Shown here: piece after piece, positions 11,732 to 23,049 of the stretch
How positions within the stretch are numbered: the first letter of the stretch is position 1
Layout: every line of letters starts with the position of its first letter
Assembly: GCA_030568195.1 (NCBI GenBank)
Contig: JAJLTO010000009.1
Location: 372,001-436,000, forward strand
Reading direction: 5' to 3'
DNA length: 64,000 nucleotides
Origin: Dipodascopsis uninucleata var. uninucleata
Taxonomy: Eukaryota; Ascomycota; Lipomycetes; Lipomycetales; Lipomycetaceae
Notes under the pieces: model-generated
The model's input: only the letters and a program-made list of their open reading frames with translations
Database searches by the model: none
Told to the model about the DNA's origin: nothing
Program-made: the position numbers and the translations under genes

Positions 11732-14700
11732 ATGGCGTCGCAATCGCCTGTGGACAACATGATTGATTCATTGAAGGACCAAACGAAAGAAAATGCTGTC
11801 GAAAATGGTGCAGCACTTGTTGCGTCCGCAGATACGATAGTATCAGCTTCTGAAGAACGTACAGAAGCAATGGCACAGTTATCGGAAGTAGAAAAAGTTA
11901 AATTGGCTGATGACAGTAATATGGATGATGAAAGTGGACAAGAAAAGGCTACGTTGCCAGATAGTGAAAATAACATAGAAAATGGTGTGGATGAGATCAT
12001 AGACGCGGGAGGATTAAATGGTAGTTCAGGTGTGGACGAGTCGACTGACCATAGTTTTCGAGACAGTGAAGCAACAAATGAAAAAACAGATACTGTTGTC
12101 GAGCCTAGTGTCGAGTCTGTGCAAGATGAAATTGCTACTCCTCGTGAAGATATAGTCGAGAAAGGCGGAGAAATGATGAAGGGTGAGTTAGAAATGGATA
12201 ACGAATCCAATGACAGAGCAGACGTGTCAGCTATTGTAACAGCTACAACGAGAAGTCAGACGATAGTCTCCGACTCAAGGATAATTACAGATTCTGATAC
12301 TATCAAGGACGATATTTCCGAGGGCCTACCTGGTTCTATTAGTACAGATCCATCGACAGTAATGGAAGGCTCAGCTTCACAATCTACGTCAACAAACGAC
12401 CCAGTCAGCATATCAAGACATGCGTCAACACCTTCCATATCTCATTCAGTGACGAGTATTAACAGCTCTAGCTCGATACTGTCATCTATGATTTTTGTTA
12501 GCAAAGCTTTGGAATCTATTATGAATACGAGGGAGGGCAAGCGACAGAGCAATTTGCAAGCTAGTCTCAGCTCAGCCTTAGATGCTATAAAAAAGTCTAA
12601 CCCAGAAGTTCCTGTTCCTTATATCATTTTCGAACCCTTACGCTTGGCCACACTTACTAACAATAACGATATCAAAGTCACTGCGTTAGATTGTATGGCG
12701 AAACTTTTCTCATTTTCGTACTTTGCCGAAGTTCCGGAAGCTCCACAGAGTGCAGATGGTATAAACGGTTCTGAGAATCCTCCTGTTCAAACGAGAGCTT
12801 CTAAACTTATCGATCAAGCAGTCGAGACAGTATGTGATTGTTTTAAGGGCGATGGCACAGATGAAAAGGTGGAACTTCAAGTCATAAAGGCATTACTGGC
12901 TGCAGTACTTAATGAGAAGTCAGTAGTACATGGTGCTTCTCTTTTGAAAGCTATCAGACAAATCTACAACATTTTCATTCTTTCACGCTCAAATGCAAAT
13001 CAGGCAATTGCACAGGCTACGCTAACTCAGATGGTCAATGTCATTTTCGGGCGTGTGAAGCGTTGCATTACAGTTAAAAGCAGCTCCGAGGAAGATGTTA
13101 GCCTAACCGTCATTGTCCCAAAAACTATCGAAAATGATGAATCTATTGAAGATGGAGAAGGTGTCCAAGCTGATGGTGAAAAGAAGCCACAAAAAATTAC
13201 ACTTGAGTCATTTGAAAACAGAAAGTCCTTTGATGAAGAGCGCATTCCTGAGAACGCAGTAGTAGATACACGCGACGAAGGTGAACTGTATGTTCGTGAT
13301 GCATTTTTGGTGTTCCGTGCAATGTGTAAGTTATCAATCAAAGCAGTTGATACCGATAAGGCCGATATTCGGTCACATGCTATGAGATCGAAATTACTTT
13401 CTCTTCATTTGGTGTACACAATTCTTAGCTCTCATATGGCTGCATTCACCTCACAGGACGTCATCATAAGATCAAGTTCGTCATCGGAGGAGACTATCTT
13501 TTTCCACGCTGTGCGACAATATTTATGTCTTTGTCTTTCTCGCAATGCTGCAAATCCTTTACCCTATATATTTGAAGTATGTTATGATATTTTCTGGCTA
13601 ATCCTCATGAACCTGCGAAGTCAGATGAAAAAAGAGATCGAAGTATTTATGACTGAGATTTATATGCCAATTTTGGAGATGAAAACATCAACGGCACATC
13701 AGAAGCAGTACTTACTTGGAGGTTTAAAACGACTTGTCGCTGATCCAAGAGCTCTAGTCGAGATATATTTGAACTATGATTGCGATAATACTGCTTTGGA
13801 CAATATATATGAGCGGCTTATTGATTACTTTACCCGCCTAGCTGTAACTCCCGTTTATCTCACATCTTTTCAACAGCAGCAGTACCAAGAATTCAAGGCT
13901 CATGAAATAGCAAACGGACCTCAACACACAGCAAGTTTATCATCAACTAATATTCCTCCTCCCTTTTCTTCTCTATCTGTGGGTTCCTTACAAACCGTGT
14001 CTCCTGACTCTGGAAGTGCTGTACCGACTGAATATATACTTAAACGACAATCCCTTTCATGTTTGATTAATGTTCTAGATTCACTTGTCCAGTGGTCACA
14101 GACGGGTATTGCTAGAGCTACCGCTGGGTTAGAAACAATCGAGCATCCTAAAGACAATGATTCGTTTACAGAAGAAGATAGTAGAGGCACTCTCGGAGGC
14201 AGTGTTACTCCGACTACATCTGCGCCGATGTCACCTCCTCCAGAAAGAGCAAAATCTGCAGAGAGCCGGATCAATGGAAATAATGGAGCTAGTACACCAA
14301 TCGATGATCCATCGCAGATGGAATCGTTGAAGCATCGTAAGACTGCATTGATGGAGGGTATTAAGATGTTCAATTTCAAGCCAAAGAGAGGAATGGCAAA
14401 TCTTTTAGCGAATCATTTCATTGCATCTTCTGATCCCAAAGATATTGCTCACTTTTTGCTCACTACCGAGGGCTTATCGAAGGTTATGATTGGGGAATAT
14501 CTTGGCGAAGGAGATCCTGAGAACATTGCCATTATGCATGCTTTTGTAGATTTAATGGACTTTGCTGAGATGAAGTTTGTTGATGCCCTTCGTCGATTCC
14601 TGCAGGCATTCCGATTACCGGGCGAAGCGCAGAAAATTGATAGATTTATGCTTAAGTTTGCTGAAAGATATATATCTGGTAATCCTTCTATCTTCGCCAA

Positions 14701-17700
14701 TGCTGACACAGCTTATGTTTTGGCTTACTCTGTAATTTTGCTCAACACCGATTTGCATTCACCTCAAGTTAAAAACCGGATGACGAAACAAGACTTTTTC
14801 AAGAATAATAGAGGAATTAATGATAATGCGGATTTACCCGAGGCTTTCTTGAGTGACATCTACGATGAAATTTTGCATGAGGAGATCATTCTCAAGTCGG
14901 AACATGAAAGTTCTCTTATTCAAGGTAGTCTACCTCAGTCTCAGCCGCCAATGTCAATCGCCGCGAATATAGGTCAAGTTCTCGCAACTGTTGGCCGCGA
15001 TCTACAGAGAGAAGCATATCTGCAAGCATCTAGAGAGATGGCAAACAAGACAGAAAATCTTTTCAAAAATCTTGTGCGATCACAGCGTAAAGATAGTAAT
15101 GAGTCAGTCGTGTTTTACAATGCTTCTCATATTGAACATGTTGGTCCAATGTTCGAAGTAGTGTGGATGTCTATTCTTGCTGCTTTGTCTGGACCTATGC
15201 AAGATTCAGAAGATATGGAAGTTGTTAAAACTTGTCTAGATGGATTTAAGCTGGCAATTCGTATTGCGTGCTTGTTTGATATAGAGTTGGCAAGAATTTC
15301 GTTCGTTACTGCTCTATCAAAGTTTACTAATCTGCAGAATTTGAGTGAAATGAGACCTAAGAACGTAGAAGGAATTAAAACCCTCCTCGAAGTTGCTTTG
15401 TCCGAGGGAAATCTTCTGAAAGAATCCTGGAAGGATGTATTGATCTGTATCAGTCAGCTCGAGCGATTCCAGCTAATCAGTTCTGGTATCGCAGAAGGAA
15501 CCGTTCCAGATCTTACACTTGCACGAGTTGCCACGCGAGAATCGTTTGAGAGTACGAGATCTAGATCATCTGTTTCAGCGAAAAGTCGACAACGCTCATC
15601 CACTATAATTACCACCTTTTCTCCTGTAGTTGCAGAGGAGACTAGAGCGCGTGAAATCGTCGTCGCTATGGATAAGATATTCACTCAGAGTGCGATGCTT
15701 TCTGGTGGAGCCATTGTATATTTTGTTAAAGCTCTCACTGAGGTCTCAAGAGAGGAGATTCAGTCGTCTGGACAAAGTGAACACCCAAGGACTTTTTCCC
15801 TACAAAAAATGGTTGATGTTTGTTACTACAATATGGACCGTATTAGGGTTGAATGGTCAAATTTATGGACTATCATGGGCGAACAATTCAATGAAGTTGG
15901 ATGCCATTCGAATATTACGGTTGTATTCTTTGCTCTTGATTCTCTGCGTCAGTTGTCTATGCGGTTTTTGGAAATGGAGGAATTGCCTCATTTCAAGTTC
16001 CAGAAGGATTTTCTTAGACCTTTTGAGCATGTTATGTCAAATAATCCCAATCAGACGGTGAAGGATATGGTTCTAAGATGTTTACAACAGATGATTCTTT
16101 CCAGGGCAAAGAATATTAGATCCGGTTGGTCAACAATGTTCGGTGTCTTCACTTTTGCGGTGAAGCAGCAATATGAACCTACTGTTCAATTTGCATATGA
16201 TAACATAAAACAGATTCACCGAGACGATTTTGATCTTGTTATGGCGCAAGGTAGTTTCGCAGATATGGCTGTCTGCTTGACTGAATTAGCTAAAAACCAC
16301 AAATTCCAGAAACTCAGTCTTCATGCGACTGAATTGCTTAAGAGCTCTATTGTAAAAGTTCTAAGTTATCAGAAGGCCGTGCAGAATGGTGATTTTCCCG
16401 TTCAAACTGCAAACAGGGCCTCCATTGAGGATCCATCGGTCAAATTTTGGTTTCCCATACTTTTTGCATTCCATGACATCATCATGACTGGTGAAGACTT
16501 GGAGGTACGTTCACGAGCATTAAATTATTTGTTTGATACACTCGTCGAATACGGCGGAGACTTCCAACCAGATTTTTGGGATTTGGCGTGTCGTCAACTT
16601 CTCTTCCCTATTTTTATTGTTCTCAAATCTCGTTCTGAGATGTCACGATTTAATAATCATGAAGACATGTCTGTCTGGCTATCGACTACTATGATCCAGG
16701 CTCTTCGTAACCTAATTGCTTTGTTTACACACTATTTTGAGACATTAGAAAGAATGCTTGATGGCTTCCTCGATTTACTCATTACCTGCATTTGCCAAGA
16801 AAACGACACTCTTGCTCGAATTGGTAGCTCATGTCTTCAACAACTTATTCTTCAGAATGTCAAAAAGTTTCAAAAGGAGCACTGGAGCAAGATTGTTTCT
16901 GCATTTGTCACTCTCTTTGAGACGACGACTGCCTATCAGTTGTTCTTGTCGCAAGGCGTTCCGCCGCCAGTAACGCCCACAGAGGAACGAGATGTAATTG
17001 GTTTGAAGATCAACGGTCTAACTTCGCCTATCTCTAATGACGAAGTTGAGCGTTCTCATCGTGAGCGTCTGGGTGAAGATGCCATGTCGCCAATTGATAC
17101 AACATCGCCTCGAGCCAATGCACCTGGAGGCATGAGATCGCGGCAGAGCTCCGGTCAGCAGATACTTGTTTCTCCGGAAAAGAAGCGTGAATTTAATAAA
17201 ATCATTGTCAAGTGCGTATTGCAGTTACTTATTATTGACACGGTGGCTGAATTGTTTATGAATGATGAAGTATATAACAATATTCCGTCCGAGGACCTTT
17301 TGATTTTGATGCAAGTTTTGCGAAAGAGCTTCCAGTTCGCTCGTAAGTTCAACAACGATAAGGAGCTGCGAATTAAATTATGGAAAGATGGTTTCATGAA
17401 GCAGTTGCCTAATTTACTGAAGCAGGAATCTGGAGCTGCATCTACATATATCCATATTCTTTTGAGAATGTACCATGATAAGAACCAGGACAGAGTAGAA
17501 AACAAGATGAATGTCGAAGAGGCACTCGTTCCTCTATGCGCTGACATCATCAAAGGTTACACTGTTCTAGATGAAGATACACAGCAGCGTAATATCACGG
17601 CTTGGAAACCAGTAGTCGTGGAAGTTATCGAAGGTTACCTCCAGTTCGATCAAGATGACTTTTCACGACATGTAGAGGTATTCTATCCTCTGGCAGTTGA

Positions 17701-17812
17701 TCTTCTTGGACGCGACCAAGGCTCTGACATGCGTGTTGTTGTTCAGTCACTTTTTAGAAGGATAGGAACGGCTTGGATGAAGGGGAAACACAGAGAGTAC
17801 GATATCGAGTAG
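11732..17812 (+). CDS. SEC7: ARF guanine nucleotide exchange factor Sec7 (BIG/GEA large family)
   Basis: Intronless gene of 2026 residues, typical for fungal Sec7. The N-terminus (about 1-250) is acidic and Ser-rich. It is followed by the DCB region, the HUS box (NYDCDN and flanks, near residue 680) and the catalytic Sec7 domain (about 865-1055). The latter holds the phrase FRLPGEAQKIDRFM, AYSVILLNTDLHSP and the glutamic finger in GEYLGEG (Glu926). The long C-terminal HDS repeats contain further conserved blocks and a Ser/Pro-rich insert near 1770-1820. The protein catalyses GDP/GTP exchange on ARF1-type GTPases at the trans-Golgi and drives coat recruitment. A large 6 kb frame without introns contrasts with the intron-rich smaller genes around it. 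The start ATG at 11732 is the first in frame. Confidence 0.97.
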   Translation: MASQSPVDNMIDSLKDQTKENAVENGAALVASADTIVSASEERTEAMAQLSEVEKVKLADDSNMDDESGQEKATLPDSENNIENGVDEIIDAGGLNGSSGVDESTDHSFRDSEATNEKTDTVVEPSVESVQDEIATPREDIVEKGGEMMKGELEMDNESNDRADVSAIVTATTRSQTIVSDSRIITDSDTIKDDISEGLPGSISTDPSTVMEGSASQSTSTNDPVSISRHASTPSISHSVTSINSSSSILSSMIFVSKALESIMNTREGKRQSNLQASLSSALDAIKKSNPEVPVPYIIFEPLRLATLTNNNDIKVTALDCMAKLFSFSYFAEVPEAPQSADGINGSENPPVQTRASKLIDQAVETVCDCFKGDGTDEKVELQVIKALLAAVLNEKSVVHGASLLKAIRQIYNIFILSRSNANQAIAQATLTQMVNVIFGRVKRCITVKSSSEEDVSLTVIVPKTIENDESIEDGEGVQADGEKKPQKITLESFENRKSFDEERIPENAVVDTRDEGELYVRDAFLVFRAMCKLSIKAVDTDKADIRSHAMRSKLLSLHLVYTILSSHMAAFTSQDVIIRSSSSSEETIFFHAVRQYLCLCLSRNAANPLPYIFEVCYDIFWLILMNLRSQMKKEIEVFMTEIYMPILEMKTSTAHQKQYLLGGLKRLVADPRALVEIYLNYDCDNTALDNIYERLIDYFTRLAVTPVYLTSFQQQQYQEFKAHEIANGPQHTASLSSTNIPPPFSSLSVGSLQTVSPDSGSAVPTEYILKRQSLSCLINVLDSLVQWSQTGIARATAGLETIEHPKDNDSFTEEDSRGTLGGSVTPTTSAPMSPPPERAKSAESRINGNNGASTPIDDPSQMESLKHRKTALMEGIKMFNFKPKRGMANLLANHFIASSDPKDIAHFLLTTEGLSKVMIGEYLGEGDPENIAIMHAFVDLMDFAEMKFVDALRRFLQAFRLPGEAQKIDRFMLKFAERYISGNPSIFANADTAYVLAYSVILLNTDLHSPQVKNRMTKQDFFKNNRGINDNADLPEAFLSDIYDEILHEEIILKSEHESSLIQGSLPQSQPPMSIAANIGQVLATVGRDLQREAYLQASREMANKTENLFKNLVRSQRKDSNESVVFYNASHIEHVGPMFEVVWMSILAALSGPMQDSEDMEVVKTCLDGFKLAIRIACLFDIELARISFVTALSKFTNLQNLSEMRPKNVEGIKTLLEVALSEGNLLKESWKDVLICISQLERFQLISSGIAEGTVPDLTLARVATRESFESTRSRSSVSAKSRQRSSTIITTFSPVVAEETRAREIVVAMDKIFTQSAMLSGGAIVYFVKALTEVSREEIQSSGQSEHPRTFSLQKMVDVCYYNMDRIRVEWSNLWTIMGEQFNEVGCHSNITVVFFALDSLRQLSMRFLEMEELPHFKFQKDFLRPFEHVMSNNPNQTVKDMVLRCLQQMILSRAKNIRSGWSTMFGVFTFAVKQQYEPTVQFAYDNIKQIHRDDFDLVMAQGSFADMAVCLTELAKNHKFQKLSLHATELLKSSIVKVLSYQKAVQNGDFPVQTANRASIEDPSVKFWFPILFAFHDIIMTGEDLEVRSRALNYLFDTLVEYGGDFQPDFWDLACRQLLFPIFIVLKSRSEMSRFNNHEDMSVWLSTTMIQALRNLIALFTHYFETLERMLDGFLDLLITCICQENDTLARIGSSCLQQLILQNVKKFQKEHWSKIVSAFVTLFETTTAYQLFLSQGVPPPVTPTEERDVIGLKINGLTSPISNDEVERSHRERLGEDAMSPIDTTSPRANAPGGMRSRQSSGQQILVSPEKKREFNKIIVKCVLQLLIIDTVAELFMNDEVYNNIPSEDLLILMQVLRKSFQFARKFNNDKELRIKLWKDGFMKQLPNLLKQESGAASTYIHILLRMYHDKNQDRVENKMNVEEALVPLCADIIKGYTVLDEDTQQRNITAWKPVVVEVIEGYLQFDQDDFSRHVEVFYPLAVDLLGRDQGSDMRVVVQSLFRRIGTAWMKGKHREYDIE

Positions 17813-18320
17813 ATGTAAAGAAAACGAGATTCTGTGAGCATGGTACATAATTGAGATCAGATGTCCATGAGAGTGTGATCCCATATATCTGAGCAGGGAT
17901 TCGGTATTGAAAGCCGCATCCGGCCATTAAGGTATCGACTAAAATGATGAACATAATATGTGTAGAGAATAGTTCAGCAGACAGGTGAGGTTCAGTCATT
18001 CAGAGAGTGCGTATATAAAAAGATGCCTCTGCGCGTGTCTAGCTATTTTTTTTATCATGTCGAGACTTTTATCGAATTCTACGTGATTTTTTATGTCCAA
18101 TTTTTTTTTTTTGATCTAGTCATAGTGTTGTTATACATACATATATATCCAGGAATGTGTATATTTTCTATTATTCTCTTTCTTTAGTTTTTCCCTCTAT
18201 TTTTTGTTTGTAGTTCTTTGCAAATTAATATTAGCCTTCTACACTAATTGTATTTTCACTATCCTTCATAAAATGTCTCTACAGCTCTAATGTTATTGCT
18301 TACTTATTAATAAAGCTCCT
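17813..18320. other. 3' flank of SEC7
   Basis: AT-rich, T-run-rich 3' flank, probably 3' UTR and terminator region. No gene seen. Confidence 0.5.
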
Positions 18321-20880
18321 ATGTGAGGCGAAATTTAGGTGAGCTGCTAGCACCGAGCAGCTACACGCGCATATTCATTTGAACTAATGAAGCGACGTCA
18401 CCACTTGGAGCCTAAAGGGTCGGGTGCTTTCTTTTAGGCTAGCAATTTTTAACTCGAACTCAGCGGCGTTTTGAAAGAACGGAATGAGACGCGCTCTATT
18501 AGTACTTCAAACGCAGCTACAGCTTAGCCCCGATATCGCTAACGCAAAGCAAGGGTCGTAAGCATCCACCAAGAAGGGCCCTAGCGATTGTGACACGCAG
18601 CATCGAAAATTCGACAGGGTAACCGTCCTCATTAGTGATGCCTGGTCTGATTAATCAAGGTAATTTTCGGTTCGGTTTGGTCAGATCGAATAAGCAGAGA
18701 AGTGCAACGGTGTCTGCATCTGTCGCGCTGTGATAGCTCAGGACGAGATCGTGCAGCAGCTGCGGCACCGGCCAGGCGAGGCTGCAAGTGAGGAGAGTGC
18801 TGGCGGGCCATATCAGAGCAAACCAGAGCGCAGGCCACGTCGATCCCGACAGCAGAGAGGCAGGCATTCCTGCCTGCCTATGACTAGTAATTTGGCATGA
18901 GTGGATTAAAGAGCTAATATAATACACATGTACTAGCATACATATATGTGCATGGCTTGTGTGCACACATATCCACAGATATACGCATTTACAGACATTC
19001 ACATGTCCACTACGAGCATGCGGCCAAGTGCACCGTGAGGGTCTGTTAGCGAGGCGCATAGTGTGCCCTGGCGTGCACGAGCAAAGAAGAGAAATGCGCA
19101 TGCAGCGAGTAGCAGAGCGCGAGAACGCGCCCTTACCCCAGTTCTGATTCGCGTCGATTTAGAGTTTACAGGGTCGCGTATTTGGAACGCACAAGAGCCA
19201 TCCACAGCGCGAGCCACAGGGCGACTTTTTACGAATTTTTGTAGGCGCATAGGACGCGAAGCCAGCACAAGACAGACACGGCGGGCCCGAACGACGAGAG
19301 GGCAGAAAAGCCTTTTTGAGAATAGGACAAGGGTGAGCCTCATGCTAAGCACCATATTAATCGACAGGACAGAAATTAAGTAAATAAGTAGAAGCATATT
19401 CAAGTTAATTAGCCGTTGATTAGCTCATGCGAAAATAAATGAGTAAACAAAGCCCGCTGGTTGCCAGTTTAAAACGAAAGGCCGCTCTTCAGAGCAGAAA
19501 AGGAGAATTCTCTAGCACGCTCAGCTGGCAAAAGGAGAGGCCTACCGCATAGCGCAAATCATTTACATACAGCGCCGTGTTACTAATATTCCTAGTGCTA
19601 CAACTACTAATAATGTCACCAATATCACTAATACTCTTGCTAATATCGCGAGCCCTCTGCAAAGTGCGCTAAGAATCGCCTGCTACTGCTGTGTACAACT
19701 GCCGCACGCTTGCAGAAACACAGCCTTGTTATGCGGGCTCGCGGCTGCATTTAAACCCCCTCCTTCAGCATGCTGGGTTAAGGTTAGCTGACGAGATGGC
19801 GCGATGGCTGGCTTGACCCAGAACAATCGCTCTAAGAAAACTAGGACACATTTTTTGTGGACAGCCTGGAACACAGGGAACGTGTAGCAGGCGCACAGCA
19901 CTGCGAGCGAGGGGTCAGGTGGGCTCGGCAGTTCTGGCGCCTGTATCATCTGCCACTATCACCAAGTCTCGCCAGCGCCCAAAACTCATGCGCAGCAGAC
20001 GAAGACTCGCGCACAGCAGGTCGCCAGCAGGTCGCCAGCAGACGCGCTAACAGAGGACCAAAGCAGTATTAAATAGGCAAGAGCTTAGAAATAAACGCAG
20101 CGGTGAAAGATATGCTGCGTTAATAATGGTGGCTTCAGGATGCAATTAAGGTCGAATCGTGCTTAGCTAGCTTTGTCCAGAAAGTATTCAAATTCTCAAG
20201 GAAATAAGAAAAATGCCCAAAACTTAGCTAGAATAGGGTTCCCGATAAATTGAATTTTGACTGTTTTGCGTTCGCCAGAATGGGCGACGCCAGTCGCGCT
20301 CACGCCCGTTTTGCGTGTCGCCAAATAAATAAATAAAATTAATCTCCAAACGGTAAGAAAGCCAGAAATAGGCAAAAAAAATATGCAGACTCGTCCCTTT
20401 CTTTCGCGCCCTTTATTCCTATAGTCGGCAAAATACAGGGACACTCAGCTCCCTCTATCAGTCAGGCTGCTCCTCGCACATTTTCCTCGTAATTTACTGC
20501 TCTACCCACTCATCTAATCTACACCGCGTCCTTTCTCCCTTTCTCCAGATAATCCTAATCTCTGTCAATCACTCGGCAGCGCAAGCAACTACCCTACGAA
20601 CACAAAATAGAGTCGCCAGTGCTCAAAGATAAAGCACTGGAGTGAATTGATTCTGGTTAGTAATAAATAGACAGCACAGCTCTAAGAATAATAAAAATAT
20701 CAATAAAAGCGGTTGTGCAGTCTGGTCTTTTTCGCGACTGAATTATTTTTATTATTGCTACAACAACAATTATTATTAGTTTACTGCCCGCAATTCAGGA
20801 CGATAGAATAAAAGGAAATAAAGAAAAAAAAGCAACCAGCTTCCTCCTCTTTTTCTTTTGTCCCTACAGTCTCGATTATC
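18321..20880. other. Gene-free block, GC-rich in its first 1.8 kb, upstream of the septin gene
   Basis: From about 18320 to 20130 base composition shifts clearly toward G+C, with many GCG/CGC words, compared with flanking AT-rich spacers and genes. Several frames of 88-148 codons overlap on both strands (for example minus 19101-18655 and 19949-19683). They overlap one another, are Cys/His/Arg-rich and match no family, as expected from a stop-poor composition. A perfect 7-bp hairpin (18342-18348 with 18356-18362), a second one near 18848-18865 and an 11-bp tandem repeat (20015-20041) are visible. The right part (20470-20880) becomes pyrimidine-rich and is probably the septin promoter. Confidence 0.5.
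20015..20041. repeat. 11-bp tandem repeat, about 2.5 copies
   Basis: The unit agcaggtcgcc occurs twice head to tail and is followed by a third partial copy. It lies within the GC-rich gene-free block. Confidence 0.85.
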
Positions 20881-20968
20881 TCACCATTGACAGCTTCATT
20901 TGGTCCTGTCGGTCGATTTTTGTTATTTTATATTACATTACATTTTAGTAAAGAAGAATTTTTCCCAG

Positions 20969-21081
20969 GTAACTTTTTTTCGCTTTCTTTTCTTCTGCTT
21001 CTGTTTTCTTTTTCTATTCATATCATCGTGGATAAGAACCCAAGCAGCGGAGAATTTAACAAAGGACAATTTTTACTATAG
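20969..21081 (+). other. Possible 5' UTR intron of the septin gene
   Basis: A GTAACT donor after ccag at 20969 and a tactatag acceptor ending at 21081 bracket a T-rich 113-nt segment just ahead of the septin ATG at 21111. This is inference from splice-like signals only. Confidence 0.25.
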
Positions 21082-21110
21082 AATAGTATACATCTGCAAA
21101 GACGCACAAA

Positions 21111-23049
21111 ATGGCTACAGATCAAGGTAGCATTGTCAACGTGTCGGTATCACAATCAGAGACTTCTACAGTTTCCATATCATCAGTCGGATCGCCAACC
21201 ACGCCGTCGATTGCTGCATCAATGAAGCCACTGAATAATGCCTCTGATGCTGTTGCACAGGACAAGAGCACCGGTAGCAAGGAGAATTCCATTACCGACA
21301 AGGAAGAGAAGGTCCTCTACAAGAAGGATGACACCAGCTCCAGTAAGATTATCCGACGGAAGATCACAAGCTTCGTTGGTTTCTCCAATTTACCTGACCA
21401 GTGGGAAAGAAAGAGTGTCAGAAAGGGATTCAATTTTAATCTTATGATTGTTGGTAAGTTCTACAGATTTTGCTTGTTTTTCGTGGATCGCGATACGGAG
21501 GTTCCTTGGTGTTTGCTAGGTTATATGTTTTAAGTTATCAAGAAGCTACCGTCTCACTCCTGTTGAGGGGGTGAGGCATCAAAGTAGTATCTCCTGCCTA
21601 CGCACGCAACGCCATTACACATATTTTAACATATCCATAATACGATATTGAACGAACTTTTTTATTGGAGATAATATCTACACGTTGTATTATGGTCTTC
21701 TCTAAATTTGTCTGTGGAATGTGTCTCGATGTGGTCCCTCATGGAACCTCCCTGTGGTTAACTTTTGGTTAGACAGGGGCTAACCTAGCGTGATACAAAA
21801 TAATATAGGTGAGAGCGGCTTGGGTAAATCTACTCTCGTTAGTACTCTCTTCGACGTTCCTCTCTATGCTAATAGAGTTGAGAAGGGACCGAGCGCGGAA
21901 ATACCAAAAACTCTTGAAATTCAGACCGTTACTGCTGATCTAGACGAGAACAATGTCAACTTAAAGTTGACCGTTGTTGACACTCCTGGATTCGGTGATG
22001 CAGTCAACAATGAGGATGCTTGGCGACCGATCGTTGAGAACATTGAGCAGCGATTCGATGCTTACCTTGAGTCAGAGAACAAGGCACACAGATCAGATAT
22101 TGTTGATAACCGAATCCACGCTTGCTTGTATTTCATTGCACCCACTGGACATTCCCTCAAGCAGATTGATGTCGAGGTCATGAAGAAGTTGCATAACAAA
22201 GTCAATTTGATCCCTGTCATCGCTAAGTCTGATATCTTGACTGATGAGGAAATTGTCTCCTTCAAGGCTAGAGTAAGTAAAATTTTATATTCATGTAGCG
22301 CCATTAATTGTATCACTTATTCTGTGCTCTTGCTTAATGTGGTTCCAAAGAAATCATTTCAATTGATTTATTGTTCGATCTGGTTTGTTGACATGAACAT
22401 ATAGATACGGGCCGATTTGGAACATCATAAGATCAACATTTTTGAAACGCCTAGATTCGAAGTCGATGGCGATGATACCATTGAGGAAAAAGATGCCATT
22501 ATGTCGGCAATTCCTTTCGCCGTCGTAGGTGCTATTTCCAAGGTCTCTACTCCTGATGGACGTAGCGTTCGGGGACGAAAATATCCATGGGGTGTTGTCG
22601 AAGTTGATAATGAGGACCACTGCGACTTCTTGAAGTTGCGTGTCATGCTTGTCAAGAACTACATGGAAGAGCTTAAGGAGTATACTAATGATATTCTTTA
22701 TGAATCATACCGTGCTTCTAAGCTTACCTCTATGGGTATTGTCCAGGATAAATCTGTTTTCAAGGTTGTTGATCCTGCTGCCAAGATGGAGGAGGAGCGC
22801 GAATTACAGGCTGCTAGACTGCACAAGATGGAGGCTGAGATGAAGCTTGTTTTCCAGCAGAAGGTTGCCCAGAAGGAGCAGCACTTGAAGAGTTCCGAGG
22901 ACGAGCTTTTTGCCCGTCACAATGAAATGAAGCAGAAGCTCGAGCAGCAGAGAAAGGAATTAGAAGAAAAATTGGCCAGACTCGAGGGCGGACGCTATAC
23001 AGCCGAAGAAAAGAGCAAGAAGAAGGGCTTCTCACTTCGTTCATCATAA
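21111..23049 (+). CDS. CDC3: Septin of the CDC3 / AspB / Spn1 group
   Basis: Three exons (21111-21453, 21809-22272, 22405-23049) encode 483 residues. The N-terminal extension (about 1-80) is Ser/Thr-rich. The polybasic/entry region VGFSNLPDQWERKSVRKGF follows. The GTPase domain has the P-loop GESGLGKST (split by intron 1), DTPGFGD and the AKSD motif. The septin unique element includes RGRKYPWGVVEVDNEDHCDF. The last 90 residues are a Glu/Lys/Gln-rich coiled coil ending in a basic tail. The N-terminal extension, this entry region and the C-terminal coiled coil place it in the CDC3/AspB group. The protein should form hetero-oligomeric filaments at the septum or hyphal collar. Intron 1 (355 nt) is long for this window; intron 2 has the donor GTAAGT. 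Confidence 0.95.

Noticed and set aside
12256-17553. Long antisense and alternate frames within SEC7
   Set aside because: Shadows of the conserved 2026-codon sense frame.
18655-19949. Several overlapping frames of 88-148 codons on both strands
   Set aside because: They overlap each other in different frames in a GC-rich, stop-poor stretch and look like composition artefacts rich in Cys, His and Arg.
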